DNA of 64,000 bases from Streptomyces cylindrosporus (GTDB taxonomy: Bacteria; Actinomycetota; Actinomycetes; Streptomycetales; Streptomycetaceae). Position 1 is the first letter of the stretch; every line of letters begins with the position of its first letter. Below, piece by piece: positions 23,768 to 31,559 of this stretch. The DNA is taken from the NCBI RefSeq assembly GCF_022698165.1, contig NZ_JALDAY010000014.1:1-64000 (forward strand), written 5' to 3'. The notes below the pieces were generated by a model. It ran no database searches. It saw only the letters and a program-made list of their open reading frames with translations, and had not been told where the DNA came from. The position numbers and the translations under genes were made by a program.

Positions 23768-24472
23768 TCAGTGACCCATTCCCAGTCCGCCGTCAACGGG
23801 GATGACGGCTCCAGTGATGTACGAGGCGTCGTCCGAGGCGAGGAACCGCACCGTCGCGGCGACCTCCTCGGGCTGCGCGTAACGGCCGAGCGGCACCTGA
23901 GACACGATGTTCGCGCGCTGCTCGTCGGTGAGCACCTTGGTCATGTCGGTGTCCACGAAGCCGGGCGCGACGACGTTGAAGGTGATGTTGCGCGAGCCCA
24001 GCTCACGGGCGAGGGAGCGCGCGAAGCCGACCAGCGCGGCCTTGGAGGCGGCGTAGTTGGCCTGGCCGGGACCGCCGTACAGACCGACGACCGACGAGAT
24101 GAGCACGACGCGGCCCTTCTTGGCGCGCAGCATGCCGCGGTTGGCGCGCTTGACCACGCGGAAGGTGCCGGTGAGGTTGGTGTCGAGGACGGACGTGAAG
24201 TCCTCCTCGGACATGCGCATCAGGAGCTGGTCCTTGGTGATGCCGGCGTTGGCGATCAGAACCTCGACCGGGCCGTGCTGGGCCTCGATCTCCTTGTAGG
24301 CCTGCTCCACCTGCTCGGGGTCGGTGATGTCGCACTTGACGGCCAGGAAGCCGGCCGGCGGCTCACCCGAGCGGTACGTGATCGCGACCTTGTCGCCGGC
24401 GTCGGCGAAAGCGCGGGCGATGGCGAGGCCGATGCCCCGGTTGCCTCCGGTGACGAGAACCGAGCGGCTCAA
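23768..24472 (-). CDS. fabG: 3-oxoacyl-[acyl-carrier-protein] reductase FabG
   Basis: The 234-residue SDR reduces beta-ketoacyl-ACP with NADPH. It has TGGNRGIG (about 8-15), NAGITKD, ISSVVG and YAASKAAL with the catalytic Tyr and Lys, and the SYITGAVIPVDGG end. The TTG at 24472 is preferred because AAAGGGTG lies at ribosome-site distance and the protein then starts SRSVLVTGG; an ATG-initiated extension to 24502 is possible. It is coupled to fabI. Confidence 0.94.
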   Translation of the reverse strand: MSRSVLVTGGNRGIGLAIARAFADAGDKVAITYRSGEPPAGFLAVKCDITDPEQVEQAYKEIEAQHGPVEVLIANAGITKDQLLMRMSEEDFTSVLDTNLTGTFRVVKRANRGMLRAKKGRVVLISSVVGLYGGPGQANYAASKAALVGFARSLARELGSRNITFNVVAPGFVDTDMTKVLTDEQRANIVSQVPLGRYAQPEEVAATVRFLASDDASYITGAVIPVDGGLGMGH

Positions 24473-24579
24473 CGGATCACCCTTTCGATAGGTGTCTGAC
24501 ACGCCCGCCCGAACAGCTGGATGACAGGCGGCTTCCCCGAAAACCTATCGGGCCGCTCGCGCTCAGGGACATTCGGGCA

Positions 24580-24609
24580 CCGACAGTGGCTTACGGGACT
24601 CACTGTCGG
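24580..24609. promoter_or_regulatory. 9-bp inverted repeat between fabG and tldD
   Basis: CCGACAGTG (24580-24588) and CACTGTCGG (24601-24609) form a perfect inverted repeat with a 12-base spacer. It lies between divergent genes, so it is more likely a dimeric regulator's operator than a terminator. Which gene it controls is unknown. Confidence 0.5.
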
Positions 24610-24727
24610 GTCCCTACAGAAAGTTCCCGGCACCGGCCCGAAACCTGTGGCCCGCGGGCCCGCCCGCGCGAAATGATCGGGGTACCGCCGGTCCGACCAC
24701 AGGTCACGACAACAAGGAGAGACCTCG

Positions 24728-26251
24728 GTGCCTCATACCATCGACGAAGCCTTCACGGCTCTACCTCTGCGCGCCCTCGCCGACGCGGCACTCGCACGCG
24801 CGCGTGCCCTGGGCGCCGAGCACGCGGACTTCCGGTTCGAGCGGGTGCGCAGCGCGTCCTGGCGGCTGCGGGACGCCAAGCTCGCCGGGTCGTCGGACAC
24901 CACCGACCTCGGGTACGCGGTGCGGGTCGTGCACGGCGGGACGTGGGGCTTCGCGTCCGGCGTGGACCTGAGCCTGGACGCCGCGGCCAAGGTCGCCTCC
25001 CAGGCGGTGGCGATGGCGAAGCTGTCCGCCCAGGTGATCAGGGCGGCCGGCTCCGACGAGCGCGTGGAGCTCGCCGACGAGCCCGTGCACGCGGACCGGA
25101 CCTGGATCTCCTCGTACGAGATCGATCCCTTCTCGGTGCCCGACGAGGAGAAGACCGCGCTGCTGGCGGACTGGAGCGCGCGGCTGCTCGCGGCGAACGG
25201 CGTCAACCATGTCGACGCCTCGCTCCTGACCGTGCACGAGAACAAGTTCTACGCCGACACGGCGGGCACGGTCACCACGCAGCAGCGCGTGCGGCTGCAC
25301 CCGCAGCTGACGGCCGTGTCGGTCGACGAGTCGAGCGGCGAGTTCGACTCGATGCGGACCATCGCGCCGCCGGTCGGGCGCGGCTGGGAGTACCTCACCG
25401 GCACGGGCTGGGACTGGGACTCCGAGCTCGAACAGATCCCGGAGCTGCTGGCGGAGAAGATGCGCGCCCCGAGCGTCGAGGCGGGCCTGTACGACCTGGT
25501 CGTCGACCCGTCCAACCTCTGGCTGACCATCCACGAGTCCATCGGCCACGCCACCGAGCTGGACCGCGCCCTCGGCTACGAGGCCGCCTACGCCGGCACC
25601 TCCTTCGCCACCTTCGACCAGCTCGGCAAGTTGAAGTACGGCTCCGAGCTGATGAACGTCACCGGCGACCGCACCGCCGAACACGGCCTCGCGACCATCG
25701 GTTACGACGACGAGGGCGTCGCCGGCCAGTCCTGGGACCTGGTGAAGGACGGCACGCTCGTCGGCTACCAGCTGGACCGCCGCATCGCGAAGCTGACCGG
25801 CTTCGAACGGTCGAACGGCTGCGCCTTCGCCGACTCCCCCGGGCACGTGCCGGTACAGCGCATGGCGAACGTGTCCCTGCGGCCGGACCCGGCGGGAATG
25901 TCGACCGAGGACCTGATCGGCAGCGTGGACCGCGGGATCTATGTGGTCGGGGACCGGTCGTGGTCGATCGACATGCAGCGGTACAACTTCCAGTTCACGG
26001 GCCAGCGGTTCTTCAGGATCGAGAACGGGCGGGTCACCGGGCAGCTTCGGGACGTGGCCTATCAGGCGACGACGACCGACTTCTGGGGGTCCATGGCGGC
26101 CGTCGGCGGCCCGCAGACCTATGTGCTCGGGGGCGCCTTCAACTGCGGCAAGGCCCAGCCGGGGCAGGTCGCGGCCGTGTCGCACGGTTGTCCGTCGGCC
26201 CTCTTCAAGGGCGTCAACATCCTCAACACCACGCAGGAGGCCGGTCGATGA
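24728..26251 (+). CDS. tldD: TldD-family metalloprotease
   Basis: The 507-residue protein is the catalytic partner of the TldD/TldE protease, which degrades unfolded peptides and matures some ribosomal peptides. The zinc motif HESIGH is seen in LTIHESIGHATELDRALGYEAAYAG, with the later SNGCAFADSPGHVPVQRMANV and GGAFNCGKAQPGQ blocks. The GTG at 24728 follows AAGGAGAG. Its stop overlaps the tldE start by 4 bases (ATGA), so the pair is coupled. Confidence 0.93.
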   Translation: MPHTIDEAFTALPLRALADAALARARALGAEHADFRFERVRSASWRLRDAKLAGSSDTTDLGYAVRVVHGGTWGFASGVDLSLDAAAKVASQAVAMAKLSAQVIRAAGSDERVELADEPVHADRTWISSYEIDPFSVPDEEKTALLADWSARLLAANGVNHVDASLLTVHENKFYADTAGTVTTQQRVRLHPQLTAVSVDESSGEFDSMRTIAPPVGRGWEYLTGTGWDWDSELEQIPELLAEKMRAPSVEAGLYDLVVDPSNLWLTIHESIGHATELDRALGYEAAYAGTSFATFDQLGKLKYGSELMNVTGDRTAEHGLATIGYDDEGVAGQSWDLVKDGTLVGYQLDRRIAKLTGFERSNGCAFADSPGHVPVQRMANVSLRPDPAGMSTEDLIGSVDRGIYVVGDRSWSIDMQRYNFQFTGQRFFRIENGRVTGQLRDVAYQATTTDFWGSMAAVGGPQTYVLGGAFNCGKAQPGQVAAVSHGCPSALFKGVNILNTTQEAGR

Positions 26252-27642
26252 GCGCCCGCAGCAACAAGCCGCACGAGATCGTCGAGCGGGCGCTGGAGCT
26301 GTCCACCGCCGACGGCTGTGTCGTCATCGCCGACGAGCACTCGACCGCCAACCTGCGGTGGGCGGGCAACGCGCTCACCACCAACGGCGTGACCAGGGGT
26401 CGTACCCTCACGGTCGTCGCGACCGTCGACGGCAAGGAGGGCACGGCCTCCGGTGTCGTCTCCCGCTCCGCCGTGACCGCGGACGAGCTGGAGTCCCTGG
26501 TGCGGGCCGCCGAGGCCGCCGCGCGCGGTGCCGGGCCCGCCGAGGACGCGCAGCCGCTGGTGACGGACGTACCGGCGTCTCCCGACTTCACGGACGCGCC
26601 CGCGGAGACCACCTCGGCCGTGTTCGCCGACTTCGCGCCCGCGCTCGGCGAGGCCTTCGCACGCGCGCGTGCGGGCGGACGGGAACTGTACGGCTTCGCC
26701 AACCATGAGCTCGTGTCGAGTTATGTGGGTACGTCGACGGGGGTGCGCCTGCGTCACGACCAGCCCAACGGCACGCTGGAGCTGAACGCCAAGTCGCCCG
26801 ACCGTACGCGCTCGGCGTGGGCGGGGCGGTCGACGCGGGACTTCAAGGACGTCGCCCCGGCCGCGCTGGACGCCGAGCTCGCCGTACGCCTGGGATGGGC
26901 GGAGCGGCGGATCGAGCTGCCGGCCGGGCGGTACGAGACGCTGCTGCCGCCGACCGCGGTCGCGGACCTGCTGATCTACCAGCTGTGGTCGGCGTCGGGC
27001 CGGGACGCGGTCGAGGGGCGCACGGTGTTCTCCAAGCCGGGCGGCGGCACGCGCGTGGGCGACCGGCTCGCCGAGCTGCCGCTGACCCTGCGCAGCGACC
27101 CGAACGAGCCGGGCCTGGAGTCGGCGCCCTTCGTCATCGCGCACTCCTCCGGCGGCGACCAGTCGGTGTTCGACAACGGCCTGCCGCTCACGGCGACGGA
27201 GTGGCTGCGCGAGGGCGAGCTGAAGCACCTCATCACCAGCCGGCACAGCGCGGGGCTGACCGGGCTTCCGGTGGCCCCGGCCATCGACAACCTGATCCTG
27301 ACCGGCGGGGACGACCGCTCGCTGGACGAGATGGTCGCGAACACGGAGCGCGGGCTGCTGCTGACCTGCCTCTGGTACATCCGCGAGGTCGACCCGGCCA
27401 CGCTGCTGCTCACCGGCCTGACCAGGGACGGCGTCTACCTCGTCGAGAACGGCGAGGTGACCGGCGAGGTCAACAACTTCCGGTTCAACGAGTCGCCGGT
27501 CGACCTGCTGGGGCGGGCGACGGAGGCCGGGCGCACGGAGAAGACGCTGCCCAGGGAGTGGAGCGACTACTTCACCAGGGCCGCGATGCCGGCGCTGCGG
27601 GTGCCGGATTTCAATATGAGTTCTGTCAGTCAGGGCGTATAA
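26248..27642 (+). CDS. tldE: TldE/PmbA-family protease partner
   Basis: The 464-residue non-catalytic partner of TldD shares the same fold but has no HExxxH motif. Visible are the long beta-rich N-terminal domain, HSAGLTGLPVAPAIDNLILTGG and GEVNNFRFNESPVDLLG near the C-terminus. The ATG at 26248 overlaps the tldD stop. The two should form a heterodimer around the peptide chamber. Confidence 0.92.
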   Translation: MSARSNKPHEIVERALELSTADGCVVIADEHSTANLRWAGNALTTNGVTRGRTLTVVATVDGKEGTASGVVSRSAVTADELESLVRAAEAAARGAGPAEDAQPLVTDVPASPDFTDAPAETTSAVFADFAPALGEAFARARAGGRELYGFANHELVSSYVGTSTGVRLRHDQPNGTLELNAKSPDRTRSAWAGRSTRDFKDVAPAALDAELAVRLGWAERRIELPAGRYETLLPPTAVADLLIYQLWSASGRDAVEGRTVFSKPGGGTRVGDRLAELPLTLRSDPNEPGLESAPFVIAHSSGGDQSVFDNGLPLTATEWLREGELKHLITSRHSAGLTGLPVAPAIDNLILTGGDDRSLDEMVANTERGLLLTCLWYIREVDPATLLLTGLTRDGVYLVENGEVTGEVNNFRFNESPVDLLGRATEAGRTEKTLPREWSDYFTRAAMPALRVPDFNMSSVSQGV

Positions 27643-27699
27643 CCTCGTAGCCGGTAGTCACCCGACTGCCCGAGGCACTTTCTAGGAGATACGAGAACC

Positions 27700-28968
27700 G
27701 TGACGGACATCGTCGACGAGCTGAAGTGGCGCGGGCTGATCGCCCTCTCCACTGACGAGGACGCATTGCGCAAGGCGTTCGCGGACGGTCCCGTCACGTT
27801 CTATTGCGGCTTCGACCCGACCGCGCCCAGCCTGCACCTCGGCAACCTCGTGCAGATCCTGACGATGCGCCGGATCCAGCAGGCGGGCAACCGTCCGCTG
27901 GGTCTGGTCGGCGGCGCCACGGGCCTGATCGGCGACCCGAAGCCGAACGCGGAGCGCACGCTGAACGCGCCGGAGGTCGTCGCCCAGTGGGTCGAGCGGC
28001 TGCGCGCGCAGATCGCCCCGCTGCTGGACTTCGAGGGCCCGAACGCGGCGGTCATGGTGAACAACCTGGACTGGACGCAGGGCATGTCGGCCATCGAGTT
28101 CCTGCGGGACGTCGGCAAGCACTTCCGGGTGAACAAGATGATCGCCAAGGAGGCGGTCGCCCGGCGCCTGGAGTCCCAGGAGGGCATCAGCTACACCGAG
28201 TTCAGCTACCAGATCCTGCAGGGCATGGACTTCCTGGAGCTGTACCGGCGGTACGGCTGCACGCTGCAGACCGGCGGCAGCGACCAGTGGGGCAACCTCA
28301 CCTCGGGCACCGACCTGATCCACAAGGTCGAGCCCGACGCGGTGGTGCACGCGCTGGGCACGCCGCTGATCACCAAGGCCGACGGCACGAAGTTCGGCAA
28401 GACCGAGTCCGGCACGGTGTGGCTGGACCCGGAGATGACCACGCCGTACGCCTTCTACCAGTTCTGGCTGAACGCGGACGACCGGGACGTCTCCAAGTTC
28501 CTGCGCATCTTCAGCTTCAGGTCGCGTGAGGAGATCGAGGAGCTGGAGCGGCAGACCGAGGAGCGTCCGCAGGCCCGGGCCGCCCAGCGGGCGCTGGCGG
28601 AGGAGCTGACGACGCTGGTGCACGGCGCCGACCAGACGGCCGCGGTGATCGCCGCGTCCAAGGCCCTGTTCGGGCAGGGCGAGCTGGCGGAGCTGGACGA
28701 GAGGACGCTGGCCGCGTCGCTCTCCGAGCTGCCGCACATCCAGGTCGCCGAGCTCGGCCAGGTCGTGGACCTGTTCGCCGAGGTGGGTCTCGTGGCCAGC
28801 AAGTCGGCCGCGCGCCGGACCGTGAAGGAGGGCGGGGCCTACGTGAACAACGTGAAGGTCGCGGCCGAGGACGCGGTCCCCGCGAAGGAGGACCTGCTGC
28901 ACGGGCGGTGGCTGGTGCTGCGGCGCGGCAAGAAGAACCTGGCGGCCGTCGAGGTCACGTCCGCCTAG
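27700..28968 (+). CDS. tyrS: Tyrosyl-tRNA synthetase
   Basis: The 422-residue class I synthetase has a HIGH-type motif in PTAPSLHLGNL (about 40-50), a tyrosine pocket with SYTEFSYQILQGMDFLELYRRYGCTLQTGGSDQWGN, a KFGKT (KMSKS-type) loop, and a C-terminal S4 RNA-binding domain (about 355-420). The GTG at 27700 follows TAGGAG. No T-box leader is evident in the 57-base gap after tldE. The gene ends at a strong hairpin. Confidence 0.97.
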   Translation: MTDIVDELKWRGLIALSTDEDALRKAFADGPVTFYCGFDPTAPSLHLGNLVQILTMRRIQQAGNRPLGLVGGATGLIGDPKPNAERTLNAPEVVAQWVERLRAQIAPLLDFEGPNAAVMVNNLDWTQGMSAIEFLRDVGKHFRVNKMIAKEAVARRLESQEGISYTEFSYQILQGMDFLELYRRYGCTLQTGGSDQWGNLTSGTDLIHKVEPDAVVHALGTPLITKADGTKFGKTESGTVWLDPEMTTPYAFYQFWLNADDRDVSKFLRIFSFRSREEIEELERQTEERPQARAAQRALAEELTTLVHGADQTAAVIAASKALFGQGELAELDERTLAASLSELPHIQVAELGQVVDLFAEVGLVASKSAARRTVKEGGAYVNNVKVAAEDAVPAKEDLLHGRWLVLRRGKKNLAAVEVTSA

Positions 28969-28979
28969 GGACGACGGCA

Positions 28980-29014
28980 CAAGGGTGGGCCTCCGTGCGG
29001 GAGGCCCACCCTTG
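28980..29014. terminator. Bidirectional terminator hairpin
   Basis: A perfect 15-bp stem (28980-28994 with 29000-29014) and 5-base loop lie between the converging tyrS and GlsB-type genes. Confidence 0.87.
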
Positions 29015-29029
29015 CCGTACCCAGGTCAC

Positions 29030-29308
29030 TCAGGTCGTCTGTTTCCGCTTGCCGAGCGTCGCCATGTACAGCATGTCGACCACGAAGACGATGACGACCG
29101 CGGCGACGAGCTGGAAGGCGTGGCGGCTCCAGTCGATGCCGCGGGTCGCGTCCACGCCGAACGCCCGCGCGATGGCATTGCCGGCGATGGCGCCGAGGAT
29201 GCCGCAGATGGTGGTCAGCCAGAGGGGACTGTGCTGCTTGCCCGGGATGATCGCCTTGGCGATCAGGCCCAGCACGAATCCGACGATGATCGCCCACAAC
29301 CAGCCCAT
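29030..29308 (-). CDS. GlsB/YeaQ/YmgE-family stress membrane protein
   Basis: The 92-residue protein has three hydrophobic segments (about 2-22, 30-50, 65-84) and the family motif GLIAKAIIPGKQHSPLWLTTICGILGAIAGNA. Such transglycosylase-associated proteins are induced by envelope or osmotic stress in several bacteria; their biochemistry is unknown. The ATG at 29308 follows AAGGAGG. It stands alone. Confidence 0.9.
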   Translation of the reverse strand: MGWLWAIIVGFVLGLIAKAIIPGKQHSPLWLTTICGILGAIAGNAIARAFGVDATRGIDWSRHAFQLVAAVVIVFVVDMLYMATLGKRKQTT

Positions 29309-29553
29309 GGCTGCCTCCTTGTACGGCTCGACGTGAGCATTACGCCCAGTGTTGGCGCGTACGCCGTACGGCGCATGTCGGGTGCCGCCGTACGTGTTAC
29401 GGCTGAGACCGTACGCCCAGGCGGGAGGCGACCCGGTCTCGTAGGCGACGCAGGCGCGGCGTAACGTTGGATGGGTCCGGACCTCGTTCCCCGACCGGGT
29501 ACGGACCGTGCACGGGGCGGGCCGGGGTCGATGCGGGCGGATGGTGGAATGTG

Positions 29554-29952
29554 ATGCGGAAGCAGCACGGTGGCGGCAACGGCCAGGTGTTCCGGATCAC
29601 CGGAGCGCGCACGGGCCTCGACGAGGACGTGCGCGGGCGGCAGCGGCGCTACGTCATCTCGATGTCGATCCGTACGGTGTCGGTGATCCTCGCGGCGTCG
29701 CTGTGGAACGTCGAACGGCACGTCGCGATCGTGGCGTTGGTGCTCGGACTGGTGCTGCCGTACATCGCCGTGGTGATCGCGAACGCGGGGCGGGAGAACG
29801 CGCCGTCGCTTCCGTCGACCTTCGTGACGGTCCCGATGCGTCCGATGATCGCGCCGCCGCGGACGAACGACGGTTTCGCGGAACCGGTCCCGGAAGATGT
29901 CGCGCGAGAGGCGGCGCAAGGCGCACGAAGCGAGCCGCACGACCAGGTGTGA
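29554..29952 (+). CDS. DUF3099-family membrane protein
   Basis: The 132-residue protein has VFRITGARTGLDEDVRGRQRRYVISMSIRT, two adjacent membrane helices (about 38-55 and 60-77), then a polar tail. This is the actinobacterial DUF3099 layout; function unknown. The ATG at 29554 directly follows an in-frame GTG, and either could be used. The gap of about 245 bases before it holds promoter-like sequence but no other gene. Confidence 0.82.
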   Translation: MRKQHGGGNGQVFRITGARTGLDEDVRGRQRRYVISMSIRTVSVILAASLWNVERHVAIVALVLGLVLPYIAVVIANAGRENAPSLPSTFVTVPMRPMIAPPRTNDGFAEPVPEDVAREAAQGARSEPHDQV

Positions 29953-30069
29953 CCGGCGCGGACGGGCGACAAACGGAATTCGCGCTACGCACCAAGCTCA
30001 AGAAAAGCTCAGAACTGATCATGCCGTTCCAGTGCCATGGGGCGTGCTACCCGTGACATACTTCCTAAG

Positions 30070-30145
30070 CGCTCCGCATCCCCCGTCGGAGCGACAGACC
30101 GACGCCGGGCAGCTCCCCCCGTGGCTGCTCGGCGTCGCCTTTTGT
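30070..30145 (+). ncRNA. Twin-hairpin RNA element or attenuator candidate
   Basis: Two strong hairpins in succession: a 7-bp stem (30070-30076 with 30087-30093) and a 14-bp stem with one G-T pair (30100-30113 with 30124-30137), followed by CCTTTTGT. This looks like the 3' end of a small RNA or an attenuator, with the next gene starting only about 22 bases later. It could also simply terminate the DUF3099 transcript. Confidence 0.4.
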
Positions 30146-30166
30146 GGGGCTTGTAGGGTCGGGAGC

Positions 30167-30406
30167 GTGAATTTCGATCTCTCCGGCTCCGATCCCGTCA
30201 CCCCGATCTGTTCGGCCAAGGGCTGTCGTGCCGGTGCCGTGTGGGTGCTGGCTTGGAACAATCCCAAACTGCACACGCCGGAGCGGCGCAAGACGTGGCT
30301 GGCCTGCGAGGAGCACCGGGAGCACCTGTCGCAGTTCCTGGGCGTACGGGGCTTCCTCAAGGACGTCGTGAGGTTCGAGGACTGGGAAGCGCCCGAGGGC
30401 TCCTAG
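30167..30406 (+). CDS. Small conserved Cys/His protein
   Basis: The 79-residue cytoplasmic protein has C15-x4-C20 and C47-x2-H50, spaced like a zinc site. The segment VWVLAWNNPKLHTPERRKTWLACEEHREHL is basic and aromatic. I do not know a function. The GTG at 30167 follows a GGGAG site. The last 4 bases overlap the end of the convergent moaA gene. Confidence 0.78.
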   Translation: MNFDLSGSDPVTPICSAKGCRAGAVWVLAWNNPKLHTPERRKTWLACEEHREHLSQFLGVRGFLKDVVRFEDWEAPEGS

Positions 30407-31392
30407 CCTCCGATGGCCGACATCGGGCGGTCCGGCTGTACGAAGGTCGGGTCGTCCAGGCCCGCACCGGCCTTCTTGCCCCACATCGCCAGGCGCCAGA
30501 TGCGGGCGATCTCCTCGTCGGGGGCGCTGGAGCGGAGGGCGGCTCGCAGGTCCGTCTCCTCCTGGGCGAACAGGCACGTCCGTATCTGGCCGTCCGCGGT
30601 GAGCCGGGTGCGGTCGCAGGCCGCGCAGAACGGGCGGGTCACCGAGGCGATGACGCCCACCCGCTGGGGGCCGCCGTCCACCAGCCAGCGCTCCGCGGGC
30701 GCCGAGCCGCGCTCCCCCGCGCCCTCGGGGGTGAGTTCGAAGCGGGTGCGCAGGGAGGCGAGGATGTCGCCCGCGGTCACCATGCCGTCGCGTTTCCAGC
30801 CGTGCTGGGCGTCCAGGGGCATCTGCTCGATGAAGCGCAGTTCGTACTCGTGCTCCAGGGCCCAGGACAGGAGGTCCGGGGCCTCGTCGTCGTTCAGGCC
30901 CGGCATCAGGACCGAGTTGACCTTGACGGGCGTGAGGCCCGCGTCGCGGGCTGCCTGGAGGCCGTCGAGGACGTCCTGGTGGCGGTCGCGGCGGGTGAGG
31001 GTCTTGAAGACGTCCGGGCGGAGGGTGTCCAGCGAGACGTTCACCCGGTCCAGGCCCGCGGCCTTGAGCGCCTTCGCGGTGCGCTTGAGGCCGATGCCGT
31101 TGGTGGTGAGGGACATCTGGGGGCGGGGGGCGAGGGCCGCGACGCGCTCGACGATGCCGACCAGGCCCGGGCGCAGCAGCGGCTCGCCGCCGGTGAAGCG
31201 GACCTCCTCGATGCCCAGGGAGGTGACGGCGATGTCGATCAGGCGGACGATCTCGTCGTCCGTGAGCAGGTCCGGCTTGGCCAGCCACTGCAGGCCCTCC
31301 TCGGGCATGCAGTACGTGCACCGGAGGTTGCAGCGGTCGGTCAGCGAGACCCTCAGGTCGGTGGCCACCCGGCCGTATGTGTCGATGAGCAC
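30403..31392 (-). CDS. moaA: GTP 3',8-cyclase MoaA
   Basis: The 329-residue radical-SAM enzyme opens molybdenum-cofactor synthesis by converting GTP to 3',8-cyclo-GTP. The N-terminal cluster ligands are C21, C25 and C28 (DRCNLRCTYC), FTGGEPLLRPGL follows, and the second cluster uses FCAACDRTRL with a later TCLF. The essential C-terminal Gly-Gly is present (SAIGG). No other mo genes are adjacent. The ATG at 31392 follows GAGGGGG. Confidence 0.96.
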   Translation of the reverse strand: MLIDTYGRVATDLRVSLTDRCNLRCTYCMPEEGLQWLAKPDLLTDDEIVRLIDIAVTSLGIEEVRFTGGEPLLRPGLVGIVERVAALAPRPQMSLTTNGIGLKRTAKALKAAGLDRVNVSLDTLRPDVFKTLTRRDRHQDVLDGLQAARDAGLTPVKVNSVLMPGLNDDEAPDLLSWALEHEYELRFIEQMPLDAQHGWKRDGMVTAGDILASLRTRFELTPEGAGERGSAPAERWLVDGGPQRVGVIASVTRPFCAACDRTRLTADGQIRTCLFAQEETDLRAALRSSAPDEEIARIWRLAMWGKKAGAGLDDPTFVQPDRPMSAIGG

Positions 31393-31502
31393 GTGGGCCC
31401 CCTCCCTCGTAGCGAATCAGCGTGGATCGGTCGTCTTCCGTCACTTGCGAGCCTACGTGACCCGACTGACATCGACAGCGGCCCGATCCCACGAGGTACG
31501 GC

Positions 31503-31536
31503 GCGGCCGCGTCGTAGGGATCTACGACGCGGCCGC
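31503..31536 (-). terminator. Terminator hairpin after the symporter gene
   Basis: A perfect 14-bp stem (31503-31516 with 31523-31536) and 6-base loop lie about 25 bases beyond the minus-strand symporter stop and also upstream of moaA. It separates the two units. Confidence 0.8.
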
Positions 31537-31559
31537 TCAGGGGGTGTGCCAGGGGGGCG

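Noticed and set aside
24586..27642. One reading frame of over 1000 codons running through tldD and tldE
   Set aside because: Its first part is an out-of-frame reading of tldD; in GC-rich DNA such frames are common. The tldD frame has the motifs, and tldE overlaps by ATGA.
27643..27699. T-box leader for tyrS
   Set aside because: The gap is only 57 bases, with no T-box or specifier loop.
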